Of a DNA stretch of 64,000 nucleotides, positions 27,106 through 37,300 are shown piece by piece. Origin of the DNA: a bacterium (lineage in GTDB: Bacteria > UBP7 > UBA6624); assembly GCA_002716355.1 (NCBI GenBank), contig PBAU01000011.1, positions 24,114 through 88,113 on the forward strand. The letters are read 5' to 3'. The notes beneath the pieces are model-generated. The model was not told the DNA's origin and ran no database searches. It worked only from the letters and a program-made list of their open reading frames with translations. The translations under genes and the position numbers were made by a program. Numbering within the stretch: the first letter of the stretch is position 1; the number at the start of each line of letters is the position of its first letter.

Positions 27106-28685
27106 TTGCCGCCTCTCGAGCCACCCTTTGAACCACCACCCCAGCCACCAAAGGAAGGTTTACCATTGGAAGAACTGTTGGCTTTTTCTTCTTTGTTGCT
27201 TTCAATAGATGTGCTTATTGCACTTTCTTCCGGGGCAACTATTAGAAAAGTTTCTCCAGGTTTAATTCCGGATTTAACTTCTGCTTCTTGAGGTGTTACA
27301 GCACCAAGTTGCACTGTTATTTTTTCCCATGATTGATCATTGTTAACTCTGTAAACCACAGTTTTGCCACTGTCGATGAATATTGCTGATCTAGGAAGTA
27401 TGACAGCGTTTTCAATTACGTTTAGTATTATCCTTGTTAAAGATGTCATCCCAGGTCTAAGGTTTGAGAAGTCATCCTGTTCTTTCTGCTTTGATTCCTG
27501 ATCTCCCCATTGAGACATTTTTTCTGTAAACACTTGCTGGCTTCCACCACCTTGCTCCATTTTCTCTTTTATTGAATCAGGCATTCCAGAATTTGATTTT
27601 CTTGCCTCTCTTATTTTCATATCCTTATTTGTAAATTGTTGTTCTAATGCAGGAGGTTCTTGTTCTTTGTCACTACGTGAAAGAAGTATTTCAGCCGCAA
27701 AGCCTTTCGAGTCTCCTTGTGCAGAGAATGTAACAGAACTTGTCCCCATGTCACTTGAGGCTATATCAGCAATTTTATTGACTGTGCCTTCAAAGATTTT
27801 TCCAGGTACAGCATCAATTGTAATTAGAGCATCTTGTCCTATTTTTACTTTGTATAGATCTCTTTCGTTTATTTTGACCCTAACAATGAAAGAGGTTATC
27901 TCAGGAAAATCTAATATTGGACGATCTTTTCTTGTTTCATCGCCTTCTTGGTATTTTCTTACCTGCCCAAACCATCCTTCATTATGAATCATCAATCCAT
28001 CTTTATGTGCATATATTGTTCCATTTGCTAAATCTTCAGTTTTTTCTTCAACTTTTTCTCTTCTGTAATCTATTGTTTTTTGCCTATCTAGCAAATCAAG
28101 CTCCCATTGGTTTTCTCTAGTTTTTAAACTGAGTTCAGATTCTTCAAGTGATTGTTGAGCTTGCAGAAGGCTTATCTCAGATTGAGCTAAATCAATTGGA
28201 GGCCTGATCCCTTCTTCTATTTCTGTTTTTCTTCTTTGGTAGTTTGTTTGTGCATTTTCAAGATTCTTTTTTGCCATTTCCAAACCATTGTCCGCTTGCA
28301 CCTTTTGCAACTCTATGGATTCTTTAAGGTTTTCAAGAGCATAAATTGCACTTTCGAGTTGTTCTTGGCTTTGTTTAAGGTCATCTTCAATACCTTTTGT
28401 TTCGAAACTTACAACAATCTCTCCCTCTTTCACAAAACCTTCAGGTCTTAAATAGGATATCCTGCCATTCCATATTTTAGGGTAAACATAATCATGATTT
28501 AAGCTTTGTAGTTCACCAATTAAATCTAGTGATATTTCCATTTTTTCTTGTCTTGATTGCACGGAAGGTAAAGAATCTTTCATGCTTGATTGAGAGTTGT
28601 TGGATTGTGATACCAGCACAAAAATCCCTAAAGCTAATATTACAAAATGTAACATTTTGAATTTCTTAAATATATTCATTATCAT
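27102..28685 (-). CDS. Periplasmic adaptor (MacA/HlyD-type membrane fusion protein)
   Basis: A 527-residue protein anchored by one N-terminal hydrophobic segment (MLHFVILALGIFVLVSQ). A split lipoyl-like domain (YLRPEGFVKEGEIVVSFETKGIED, later YAHKDGLMIHNEGW) brackets a long alpha-helical hairpin (residues about 95-215, heptad-rich). A beta-barrel (FIVRVKINERDLYKVKIGQDALITID) and a membrane-proximal domain follow. An unusual charged insert (KEQEPPALEQQFTNKDMK to KQKEQDDFSNL) interrupts the barrel, and the tail is glycine-rich (GGWGGGSKGGSRGGK). The family bridges inner-membrane ABC exporters to TolC. It overlaps the ATPase gene by four bases. Confidence 0.88.
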   Translation of the reverse strand: MIMNIFKKFKMLHFVILALGIFVLVSQSNNSQSSMKDSLPSVQSRQEKMEISLDLIGELQSLNHDYVYPKIWNGRISYLRPEGFVKEGEIVVSFETKGIEDDLKQSQEQLESAIYALENLKESIELQKVQADNGLEMAKKNLENAQTNYQRRKTEIEEGIRPPIDLAQSEISLLQAQQSLEESELSLKTRENQWELDLLDRQKTIDYRREKVEEKTEDLANGTIYAHKDGLMIHNEGWFGQVRKYQEGDETRKDRPILDFPEITSFIVRVKINERDLYKVKIGQDALITIDAVPGKIFEGTVNKIADIASSDMGTSSVTFSAQGDSKGFAAEILLSRSDKEQEPPALEQQFTNKDMKIREARKSNSGMPDSIKEKMEQGGGSQQVFTEKMSQWGDQESKQKEQDDFSNLRPGMTSLTRIILNVIENAVILPRSAIFIDSGKTVVYRVNNDQSWEKITVQLGAVTPQEAEVKSGIKPGETFLIVAPEESAISTSIESNKEEKANSSSNGKPSFGGWGGGSKGGSRGGK

Positions 28686-28688
28686 TTT

Positions 28689-30077
28689 TTATCCCTCCAG
28701 GAATATTTTTTCCAAATCTTCATCTGTTAATTTCCACCATTGTATCCATGCATTTCTTAAAGATTCCTCAGCATTGGTTACGCCCAATTGCGCATTTACA
28801 TAAGATGATTCTGCAGTCAGGTAGTCTTGCAAGGAGTTAAGGCCTCCCTGATAGCCTCTCAATGTTGTGTTGTATGTTTCTGTAGCAAGTCGGAATGCTG
28901 ATTCTTGCAATTCCAACTCCCTCACTCTTTTTTCGATCAATCTATGGTTTGAGGTTAAGTCAAGCTTGAATTGTTTAACACTTTCAGAATATGCAATTTT
29001 TGCAGATGCATAATTGTTTTTTGCATTTTCATATGAGTTTCGTTCGTTTCTTCTGTCTAGAGGTATATCAATTGCAATTGTTGATGTATGTGTGTTTCCC
29101 TGATCCGATATGTTTCCGAATGACGAACCCTCTCCGTTACCAAAAGCTCTATTTATTAAAGAAATGCTCCATTTCATTGCGTCTTCAGCTTCTTCAAGGT
29201 TCAATTGACTTCTCTCTAGGTTTATTTTTGCAATTTTTATTGCTGAATATTCCGCGTATTTTTCCAGAGTTTTTTTTAAATCGGGAACCTCTCTTGGAGC
29301 AATTGGTAAATTTGTGTCCAAGGTTCCTCTCAAATTAGCTTCATGGCCCAAGTATGTGTTTAAATCTTCCCAAGAGGATTCAACGCTTTCTTGAGCATTT
29401 AAAAGTGATAATTTTGACTGATCTCTTTGGTATGCTGATTGAGTTAAGGCTGATTTTGCAATCAATTCTAGATTGAATTTAACATTTTGTTGTCTGAGAA
29501 ACTCCTCACTATTTTCGAGATTTTGCTGCCTTATTTCAAGTTGTTTGAGAGAGTTTCTTAAACCTAGCCATAACTGGACTGAAGATGATATTGTGTTTTG
29601 TTTGTTTTTGAAAAGATTAATTTGTGCTTCCTCTAAGCTCCAATCACTTCTTAAGATCGATTTTTTTTTCATCAGTATGCTCGAACCTTTACCCAGAGGT
29701 ATTGTCCATGTAAGATTGCTGGACTCCTGATGGGAATCCAAACATGCTCCAATACCGACTTGATTCCATGCATTACAGTGATTAAGGTTGTATGAAATTG
29801 AAAAATCGCCTAAATAAACAGTTTCTAGGTTGAACGATGTGTTTAATGATTCGTTTCTGTCTGGCCCTTCTAAGTCATTGAGTGAAAATGACATGTCGGG
29901 CTTGATTGAAAATTCTGTTCTTGATATCTTCCAATTGTTTAAACTGTTTTCATAATTAAGCAAGTTCTGAAGGTAGTTCGGACTTTTTTCAAGTGAGGTT
30001 CTTATGGCATCTTGATAGCTTAGTTCATCATGTTCTTCTGCTGAGAAGAAAAGGGCAATGAGTAGAACGGTAATCAC
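28689..30077 (-). CDS. TolC-like outer-membrane efflux protein
   Basis: A 462-residue protein with a signal-like N-terminus (ITVLLIALFFSAEE) and two long coiled-coil segments typical of TolC-family channels. The first has SYQDAIRTSLEKSPNYLQNLLNYENS, then the equatorial strand-rich part; the second ends with ATETYNTTLRGYQGGLNSLQDYLTAESSYVNAQ, the classic family repeat. Strand-rich stretches (MSFSLNDLEGP, FSISYNLNHCNAW) would form the barrel. The start is GTG 30075-30077, 12 bases after kdsB. Together with adaptor, ATPase and permease it completes a tripartite exporter from cytoplasm to outside. Confidence 0.87.
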   Translation of the reverse strand: MITVLLIALFFSAEEHDELSYQDAIRTSLEKSPNYLQNLLNYENSLNNWKISRTEFSIKPDMSFSLNDLEGPDRNESLNTSFNLETVYLGDFSISYNLNHCNAWNQVGIGACLDSHQESSNLTWTIPLGKGSSILMKKKSILRSDWSLEEAQINLFKNKQNTISSSVQLWLGLRNSLKQLEIRQQNLENSEEFLRQQNVKFNLELIAKSALTQSAYQRDQSKLSLLNAQESVESSWEDLNTYLGHEANLRGTLDTNLPIAPREVPDLKKTLEKYAEYSAIKIAKINLERSQLNLEEAEDAMKWSISLINRAFGNGEGSSFGNISDQGNTHTSTIAIDIPLDRRNERNSYENAKNNYASAKIAYSESVKQFKLDLTSNHRLIEKRVRELELQESAFRLATETYNTTLRGYQGGLNSLQDYLTAESSYVNAQLGVTNAEESLRNAWIQWWKLTDEDLEKIFLEG

Positions 30078-30089
30078 TAGGTGATTATT

Positions 30090-30839
30090 TTAATCCAGCA
30101 ATGTTAAATCATCTATTTTTTTTACATCTTCAATTGTATTGATGCCAATTGGTGCGTTGTCAATTATGTGAACTCCTATTTTTAAACCTATCTCTAAAGC
30201 CGTTAGCTGTTCAAGTTTTTCTTTTTTTTCCCTGCGGGATATTTTTGAGGATGTCCATTTCTTTAACGCTGGTGATTTGTAGCCGTAAATTCCAACATGC
30301 TCCCAGCACGTGTCCCAATTTTCCTTTCTTTTAAATGTTTTTCCTGAAGGTGATTTTCCAGGTGAGCTTACAAAGAAATCATTTCTGGAAAAATCAATTG
30401 CTTGCATTTTTGAATTGATGTTTGCTTTGACTCTGTTTGTATTTTTTAGATCACCTTTGTAAAGTGTCGCAAGGGTGACAATATCGTGAGAGTCAAGCAA
30501 TGTAAATAGCTTGTTGATATGGTTAGCTTTGACAAGCGGCTCATCACCTTGCCAATTGATGATTTTTCCCTTGAAGTCAATCTTGTCAACAAGATAAGAG
30601 ACTCTTTCTGTTCCAGATTTAATGTTTTTTGGGGTCATTATGCATTTGACATTTGTTTCTTTAACCCTTTTTGCAATTTCATCATCATCAGTTGCAACAT
30701 ATATTTTTGTTTCTTTAACCCTTTTTGCAGCCTCTACAGTCCATTCAATAAGTGTTTTTCCCTGTATATCAAAAAGCATTTTTTTTGGAAATCTCTTACT
30801 TCCAATTCTTGCTGGGATGACGATAATTTTTTCTGACAT
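30090..30839 (-). CDS. kdsB: 3-deoxy-manno-octulosonate cytidylyltransferase (CMP-Kdo synthetase)
   Basis: KdsB activates Kdo as CMP-Kdo for the LPS inner core. Seen are VIPARIGSKRFPKKML (CTP-binding loop), VATDDDEIAKRV, SGTERVSYLVDKI, INWQGDEPLVK (catalytic/metal QGDEP) and HVGIYGYKSPAL. The length of 249 equals the family norm. It directly follows the MsbA-like gene (TAAATG junction) and precedes the TolC gene, so LPS precursor and export genes share a transcript with the efflux system. A 24-base exact direct repeat lies inside this gene and is listed separately. Confidence 0.93.
   Translation of the reverse strand: MSEKIIVIPARIGSKRFPKKMLFDIQGKTLIEWTVEAAKRVKETKIYVATDDDEIAKRVKETNVKCIMTPKNIKSGTERVSYLVDKIDFKGKIINWQGDEPLVKANHINKLFTLLDSHDIVTLATLYKGDLKNTNRVKANINSKMQAIDFSRNDFFVSSPGKSPSGKTFKRKENWDTCWEHVGIYGYKSPALKKWTSSKISRREKKEKLEQLTALEIGLKIGVHIIDNAPIGINTIEDVKKIDDLTLLD
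30652..30729. repeat. 24-base direct repeat inside kdsB
   Basis: The same 24 bases occur at 30652-30675 and 30706-30729, 54 bases apart and in frame, each encoding AKRVKET on the minus strand. The second copy sits at the natural helix before the first strand of the second half, so the protein alignment with other KdsB shows no insertion. Confidence 0.85.
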
Positions 30840-32633
30840 TTATTTATTGATCATTTTGGAAAAAGTAGTATTTTTTTTAAGCAAATCTTTAGGTTTCCCA
30901 GAGTCAACAACCTCACCATCTTTCATGAGTATGACGTAATCTGAATGCATAATTTTCTTTGTGTTATGAGTGATCTCAATAACAGTTTTATTCTCACTGA
31001 GTTTCTTTATCACCTTTTCAATCCTTTCTATATTTTCTACATCGAGATGCGAGGAAGGTTCATCTAAAAGAAGGATGGGCGTGTTTAGGAGATAGGCTCT
31101 AGCAAGTGCAATGCGTTGTCTTTGGCCACCGCTCAATGTAGACCCAGCTGTTCCAACTATGGTTTCGTATCCTTTTTCACACTCCATAATGAATTCATGA
31201 GCGTTTGCATTCTTGCTTGCAATAATAATTTCATCTTCTGAGAATTTTTCTGATCCAATTGAAATGTTTTCTTTAATAGTTGTTGAGAAAAGGTATGGTT
31301 CCTGCGGAACATAGCCTATTATGCTCCTTAGGGAATCAATTTTTATATCTTGTATATTTTGTCCATCGATTTTAATTTCACCTTGATCAGATTCCCTTAA
31401 CCTCATAAGCAATGAAAATAAAGTAGATTTTCCAGAGCCTGAAGGACCCGTTATGCAGACTTTTTGACGAGGTGATATTGATAAATTGATATCTTTTACC
31501 CCTTTCTCGCTTTGGTCATATCTGAAATTTAATGATTTTATGGATATTTCACCGGAACAAGTTTCTTTTTTGATTTCTGTAGTGCCTTCGTCTTTTACCT
31601 CTTCTAGGTTTTCTATATCCATCAATCTTCCTGCTGATATCTGGGCTTCTGCAAGTCTAGCCAATAACGGCCCAAGGATTTTTGATGGACCCAAAACACC
31701 TGAAACTAAAATTGAAAAATAAACTGTGATACCACCTATTGAAGCAACGTCAAACATTGAATATTTAGGATCGATATTGATGTTTAAAAATTGTGAATTT
31801 CCATTTTTCATTTCCCATGCTGCAAGCCATAAAATTGTCCCAAAAATAATACCATTTGCAAGATGCATTGTTGGAACAAGCCAGATTCTTGAGGCAAAAT
31901 TTTTCAAATGAACCTTGAACAACTCATTTGCTTTTGTTGAGAATTTGTTTTTTAAATCTTCCTGAATGCGGAATAAGTGCACTAACTTTATACCCTCTAT
32001 AGTTTCCCTTGTTATTTCTGTTAATTGACTTAACTTAAATTGAGTTTCTTGTGTGTAGTGTTGTATTTTCGATATACCAATTTTGAAAATTTTTGCCAAT
32101 ATTGGAACTGTGACAAGAAGTGTGATTGTTAGTCTTGGAGCAACTATAAATAGCACAATTGAGGAAAGCATTATTTTCATAGGAACAATTAACAATTCAG
32201 AAATTGTGTATGTGAAAAAATCTGAAATTTTGTTAATATCTGCTGACATTCTTGTCAGCATATCACCATGGCGACCCTTTTTTTGAAACCAGTAATCTGG
32301 TATTTTTAGTAGTTTTTCAAAAATAACTATTCTTAACTTTTTTGAAATACTACCGCCAAACCAGGCAGCCATATATTTTGCAAAATAAGTGACGAACCCT
32401 TGAATAATCCATAATTTGACAATGACCGGTATTAATTCTTCTATTTTTTCTGGATTGGCCTGACCCAAGCCTTCATCTAGGAGTTCTTGAAGGAAGGTTA
32501 AGGCATATATGTTTAAGCCTGTTCCAATTTGAGCAACGATAAATACCATTGCAAAACCTAATGAGAAAGCTTTTAAATTCTTAAATAAATATTCATTTAT
32601 TTTTTTCAGTTTTAGGTTTTTATCGTTTTTCAT
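30840..32633 (-). CDS. MsbA-like ABC exporter (fused membrane and ATPase domains)
   Basis: A 597-residue half-transporter: about six TMs in the first 330 residues, including the coupling-helix region RHGDMLTRMSADINKI, followed by an ATPase domain with CITGPSGSGKSTLFSLL, IGYVPQEPYLFSTTIKENI, TLSGGQRQRIALARAYL, LLLDEPSSHLD and VIEITHNTKK. Homodimers of this kind flip lipid A (MsbA) or export peptides and drugs. Adjacent kdsB and the divergent lpxB favour lipid A-core flipping, but the family is broad. The start is ATG 32631-32633. Confidence 0.85.
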   Translation of the reverse strand: MKNDKNLKLKKINEYLFKNLKAFSLGFAMVFIVAQIGTGLNIYALTFLQELLDEGLGQANPEKIEELIPVIVKLWIIQGFVTYFAKYMAAWFGGSISKKLRIVIFEKLLKIPDYWFQKKGRHGDMLTRMSADINKISDFFTYTISELLIVPMKIMLSSIVLFIVAPRLTITLLVTVPILAKIFKIGISKIQHYTQETQFKLSQLTEITRETIEGIKLVHLFRIQEDLKNKFSTKANELFKVHLKNFASRIWLVPTMHLANGIIFGTILWLAAWEMKNGNSQFLNINIDPKYSMFDVASIGGITVYFSILVSGVLGPSKILGPLLARLAEAQISAGRLMDIENLEEVKDEGTTEIKKETCSGEISIKSLNFRYDQSEKGVKDINLSISPRQKVCITGPSGSGKSTLFSLLMRLRESDQGEIKIDGQNIQDIKIDSLRSIIGYVPQEPYLFSTTIKENISIGSEKFSEDEIIIASKNANAHEFIMECEKGYETIVGTAGSTLSGGQRQRIALARAYLLNTPILLLDEPSSHLDVENIERIEKVIKKLSENKTVIEITHNTKKIMHSDYVILMKDGEVVDSGKPKDLLKKNTTFSKMINK

Positions 32634-32637
32634 TTAC

Positions 32638-32665
32638 TTGTTTTTTTTAGAAATCAGGATATTAT
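32638..32665 (+). promoter_or_regulatory. Weak candidate promoter for lpxB
   Basis: In the 50-base divergent gap, TTGTTT (32638-32643) and TATTAT (32660-32665) lie 16 bases apart. The -10 matches well, the -35 only at TTG. The background is AT-rich, so this is tentative. Confidence 0.25.
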
Positions 32666-32683
32666 TACTAAATAATTTTACTT

Positions 32684-33748
32684 GTGAAAAAGCATATGTT
32701 AATACTTGCACCTGATCCTTCAGGTGATTTTATAGCTTCAAGGATAGCGGAAGCATGGATTAGAGCCGGTCAAGGTTCGGTTAAGGCTTTAGGCGGATCT
32801 TTTTTGAAATCTGCAGGTGCTGATGTTTTTGTTTCTCAAGATCCTTTTTCAACAATTGGTTTTGTTGATGCTGTTTTGAATCTGCCAAAAACATTCAAAG
32901 AAGGCAAAAGAATCAAAAAGGAGTTGATTAATTCGTCTGTTTTAGTTATTGTGGACGGCAGATATTTGCTTGAAAGATTTTCCCCTATTGCAAAAAAAAT
33001 GTCAATCCCTGTTGTTTGGGTTGCACCTAGTCCTGACTGGAAAAAAAAGGGGGAAACCTTAAGAACAAAAAAACTAGAGGTTTTGGCAGATCTTTTGTTG
33101 GTTACTGACGAAATGTCTTGGATGGCTTATTCAAATAGCAGGAAAGCTATAAGGGTTAAAAATCCTCATTTTAATATTTCTGAAAATAAAGATGAAGGCT
33201 TGTTGGGGTTTTTTTTGGGCAGTAGAAAAAAAGAAGTGGAAAGGTTGATGCCAGTTTTTTTGAAACTAGCTGAGCGTTTTAAAACAAAAAAAATTATTGT
33301 CTCTGATGCTTTTGGGTATATTGGGGATAAGTTTAATCAGTTTTCAAATGTTGAGATTAGCAAAGAGGATGCAAAGAAGATAATTCCTTCATGCAGGGTT
33401 GCTGTTGCCTGTAATGGAACCCTTGTCCAGCAATGTGTAGTTTCTAAAACACCTGTTGTTGCGGTGTATAAAACAAGTAATTTGTTGTGGAATGTTTTAA
33501 GTGTTTCTAAACTTTTTGGAAAGACTCCAAAATTTTGGACCCATCCAAATATTTTTGCTGAAAAAGAAATTATTCCAGAAAGAATACAGAATCTTTGCAA
33601 TCCCGACATGCTTGAAAAAGATATTAATGATATGTGGATAAATAAATCTAGATATGTGAATCGGTTTTTGAAAATAACAAATAAATATAATTCAGGCTCC
33701 ACTCTTGCCGAATCTGTTGAAAGTATAAAGACGCTTGCAAATGAATAA
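32684..33748 (+). CDS. lpxB: Lipid-A-disaccharide synthase
   Basis: LpxB joins UDP-diacylglucosamine and lipid X to form the lipid A disaccharide at the inner membrane. Seen are ILAPDPSGDFIAS (family SGD at the start), LGGSFLKSAGADVFVSQD followed by IGFVDAVLNLPK, WVAPSPDWKKKG (W-A/P), LGSRKKEVERLMPVFL, the donor-site VACNGTLVQQCVVSKTPVVAVYK, and HPNIFAEKEIIPERIQ. The length of 354 is slightly below the usual 380. The start is GTG 32684; ATG 32696 is the alternative. A diverged S-G-T (here N-G-T) and a shortened middle make it a remote but recognisable member. rsmG overlaps its 3' end. Confidence 0.82.
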   Translation: MKKHMLILAPDPSGDFIASRIAEAWIRAGQGSVKALGGSFLKSAGADVFVSQDPFSTIGFVDAVLNLPKTFKEGKRIKKELINSSVLVIVDGRYLLERFSPIAKKMSIPVVWVAPSPDWKKKGETLRTKKLEVLADLLLVTDEMSWMAYSNSRKAIRVKNPHFNISENKDEGLLGFFLGSRKKEVERLMPVFLKLAERFKTKKIIVSDAFGYIGDKFNQFSNVEISKEDAKKIIPSCRVAVACNGTLVQQCVVSKTPVVAVYKTSNLLWNVLSVSKLFGKTPKFWTHPNIFAEKEIIPERIQNLCNPDMLEKDINDMWINKSRYVNRFLKITNKYNSGSTLAESVESIKTLANE

Positions 33749-34307
33749 TCAGGAAAAACTTAAAGTTTTTACTGATCTTTTAAGGGGCGCTTCGTGGCGC
33801 GCTGTTGGCTGGAGAGATGTTGATCAGATATTAGAGTTAGGGGTTCTCGATTCGCATTATGCTTTTAAGAATTTAGATTTATTTGAAAAAAAAGAATTTA
33901 AATTATGGTTGGATGTTGGTTCAGGTAATGGTTTAAACGCTATTCCGTTGGCTTTGATGTTTCCGGATTGGAAAGGTGTTTTTGTAGAGAAAAATTTTAA
34001 AAAAGCAGATTGGCTGAAGGAAACATTGAATTTTTTAGATATGCATTATGAGGTATTAAATTTTGATGTTCGTAAAATGGTCGAAAAGCCTGATCGTTAT
34101 GACGTTATAACTGCAAGAGCTTTATTTCCTCCAAATATTGCATTCAAAACACTTAGTCCATTGTTAAATAAAAATGGTTTTTTAATTCTTTTTTGCGGAA
34201 AAGATGCTAGCGTTGCTTCAAATAAAAAATTTAAAATCATGACACATGACTATGAAATCGATGCTTTTGGAGAGAATAGAAAGCTTATTATTGCTATTAA
34301 GCTCTAA
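33741..34307 (+). CDS. rsmG: 16S rRNA m7G527 methyltransferase RsmG
   Basis: RsmG (GidB) methylates N7 of G527 in 16S rRNA using SAM. The SAM site is LDVGSGNGLNAIPLALMFPD, followed by GVFVEKNFKKADWLKE, FDVRKM and ITARALFPPN, where family members have the R-A motif. The length of 188 is short against about 207; the N-terminal helical part is reduced. ATG 33741 overlaps the lpxB stop by eight bases; TTG 33735 is possible. Elsewhere rsmG often sits with mnmG and parA, but not here. Confidence 0.85.
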   Translation: MNNQEKLKVFTDLLRGASWRAVGWRDVDQILELGVLDSHYAFKNLDLFEKKEFKLWLDVGSGNGLNAIPLALMFPDWKGVFVEKNFKKADWLKETLNFLDMHYEVLNFDVRKMVEKPDRYDVITARALFPPNIAFKTLSPLLNKNGFLILFCGKDASVASNKKFKIMTHDYEIDAFGENRKLIIAIKL

Positions 34308-34327
34308 TAAAAAATAGAATTTTAACA

Positions 34328-37300
34328 ATGATTTTTGGCTTTAAACAAAATCCTAAAAAAAAGATATTAGCTTTTTTTAAAAAAGGTAAAAGCGATAGCG
34401 CTATAGAGCACCTCGAAAAATCCTGGAGTGAGATAGGCGTTCAAGATCGAGTAGAGATATTAGATTCATGGACTTTAAAGAAATCAGATAATGAGATGCA
34501 GCAAAAATGGTTATCTTTTGTTGAGAAGCATGCTTCGGACCAAGGCCCTTTGGATGATCTGGAAAGTAAAATCCGCAAAAATGCTGATAATGATTATGTT
34601 TTTGATTATGAGTTATGGGTTAATTTAGCCAACCAGCATAAAAATGATTTTTTCTTGGTGCTTGCTACTGGAAATGAAATTTTTCCATATGGTGATTATT
34701 CTTCTTTTTTAAAAAATAAAATCGATCCATTATTTATTTTTTTTATGAGGAGAAGATTAGCTTCTGAGTTAAAAATTTGCAAAGAATTATTACCCTTTTT
34801 GAAACACCTTGTGAAAGGTGATAAAGATGATATGGTGAAAAATTTATATGTTGAATATTTATTCAAACATAAGATATGGGAACAAAAAAATATTTCACTT
34901 GTGCAAAATTATTTAGTTAAAAATTTTAAGAATACAGATATTTCAGACTGGGCATTCCAGAATCTAAAAGCCCCTCTTTCGGATAAGTGGTTCGATTTGT
35001 TGAAGCGGTCTTTCAAGAGTAAACCTACGTCTTCTAATAAAAAATTACTTGCATGGTGTTGTTTTGAAAAAGGTATATATTTTGAGCCTTTGGAGGAAGA
35101 GATTGCTAACATAGGTATGCAAAATAAAAATACTAGATTGAAAGCAGTTGACATATTGTTGAGGTCAAAAAAACCAACCCCTCAAACGGTTAAGCTTTTC
35201 TGCCTGTCTTCTTCTGAGTGTCCTTCAAATGAGTTAATTTTGATTTTTTTAATTCAGCATCTTGAAGATGAGAAGTTGTTACACACACTTGTTTCTGCAA
35301 GAAATATTAATGAGAATTTAATTTCAGAATTTTTTTCAAGATGGAAAAAATCAACTCCAAGTGATTTAAATCTTGTTGTTAGGGTTCTTCAGCAATCATT
35401 ATCGTTGGGTTTGAGCTTATCAAAAAATGAATTAAAAATATTCTCTTCTTTAAGAGATCAAAAGGTTCTTTTTTGGCTTGCATCACTTGGGTTTGTTTCT
35501 GAAAATTTTGAATTAGTACAGGATTTAATTGGACGTATGGATAAAAAAATAAAATCTTATTTTGAATACAAGATGAATCTTCATTTTTCAAACAAGAAAT
35601 ACGATTTCTTGAAAAATCATTTTGATTTCCCTTGGAGCCTTATGGACAAGGCTCAATATCTTGAAAGCATTTCAGAATTCACAAAAGCAAATGAGATATA
35701 CAAGGAGGCTTGCGGAACCAAACATTATTCAGGTATATTCGCGAAATTAAAAATGGTAGCTAATGGTGTTGAGGTTTTGACTGATTCTGATTTCAAAAAA
35801 ATGAAAAATATTTCAAGTTCAGACTTAGCTGAACTGTTTTTCTTGAATGGTTTGTTTTACGTGGACAAAGGTAACTGGCTGCAATGTGAAAACTTCTTCA
35901 AGAAAGCTTATGAGCAAAAAGAAGATAAACGTTATATAAGTTCTTTAATTGAAATTTATTACAGATGGTCATCGGAATTGATATTGGAAAAAAAATTATC
36001 CAAAGCACAAGCTATTATTGAAAAAGGCCTGTCTATCGGTGATGATCCAAGATTAGTGAAGAATTTGATTTTGACAAATCCTAAAGTCACATCATGGAAT
36101 CAAATAAAAAAAATAAAATTAAAAAATATTGAAGACGAATTGTTATCAGATTATTTCTGGATTGCCTGGCGTTCTGGAGATTATAAAAATGCTGATGCTG
36201 CCTTAAAGAGATGCATACCTTTAAGCAAATCTGAGACATTTATTAAAAGAATCGCTCGGTATTATTTAGAAATGCCAATTCCAAAAGATGACAGTTTGAA
36301 AGGTAAAATTTGGGAAAAATTACATGTTTTGAATCGTCCATGGCTTACTGCTGCTATAGCTGTATCTCAAGATGAAAAACCACCTTTTCCAAAAGAGGTA
36401 CCGTCTGGAATTGAAAAATTATTAACAGGTTGGAGTTTAATGCAGATTGGCCAATTAGAAAATGCACAATTTCATTTTTCTAAACTTTTAAATGGACCTA
36501 TAAAAAATCTTGGAACTGGCATTAAAAGAGCAAGGTCACATATTGTTTTAGGTTATTGCCTTTTGGCCTGTAGGGATCTTGAATCTGCGGAAGAGGCGTG
36601 GAGCCGAAGTGCTCATTTCGGTATTAGCAATTCCCTTGTTAGCACTTTAAAATTTGTGATTGAACTAGAAAAAGGGGTTAAGAAAGCTTTGGCTGGAAGA
36701 AACCCATTGAAAAATTATGTGAAAGCTTTAAATCATCCAATTACAAAAGATGCTGCCGAAAAAAATTTAGCCATTCATTTTACTTTTTCAGGAGATTTTT
36801 TAAATGCTGGTAAGTATTGGGACAGTCTTGTTGAGAACTTTTCTGAAAAAAAATCCCCAGAAGAAGAGGTTTGGCTTGATATAAGTATCCAGATGGCAAG
36901 CTATTGTCACAAAATTAAGGATGGGAAAGATATTAATTTGATAGAGATGGCAGCTTTGGAGGATGAGGTTGAAAACATAAAGAAACAACTTAAGAGTTAT
37001 AGAGATTTAGGAGTTGATCCAGGTGTTTCTGAAGATGACTTGGAAAGAGCTTATTTCCAGCGTATCAAAAATTTCACACCTGAAAAAAATCCAGAAGAAT
37101 TTCGAAGAATAGAAGAAGCAAGGCAGTTTATTGCAGATCCAGACTTGAGATTAAGGACTGAATTGTTCACTCAGTCTGGCGTAAAAAAGAATAAACTGCT
37201 TCAGTTTTTGTCTTTTTATGAATGTGATCCATTAGATTTTTTTGTTGATCTGGTTGAAAAACCTGATTTTCTTCCTGAATTAACCTTTTTCAAAAATTAT

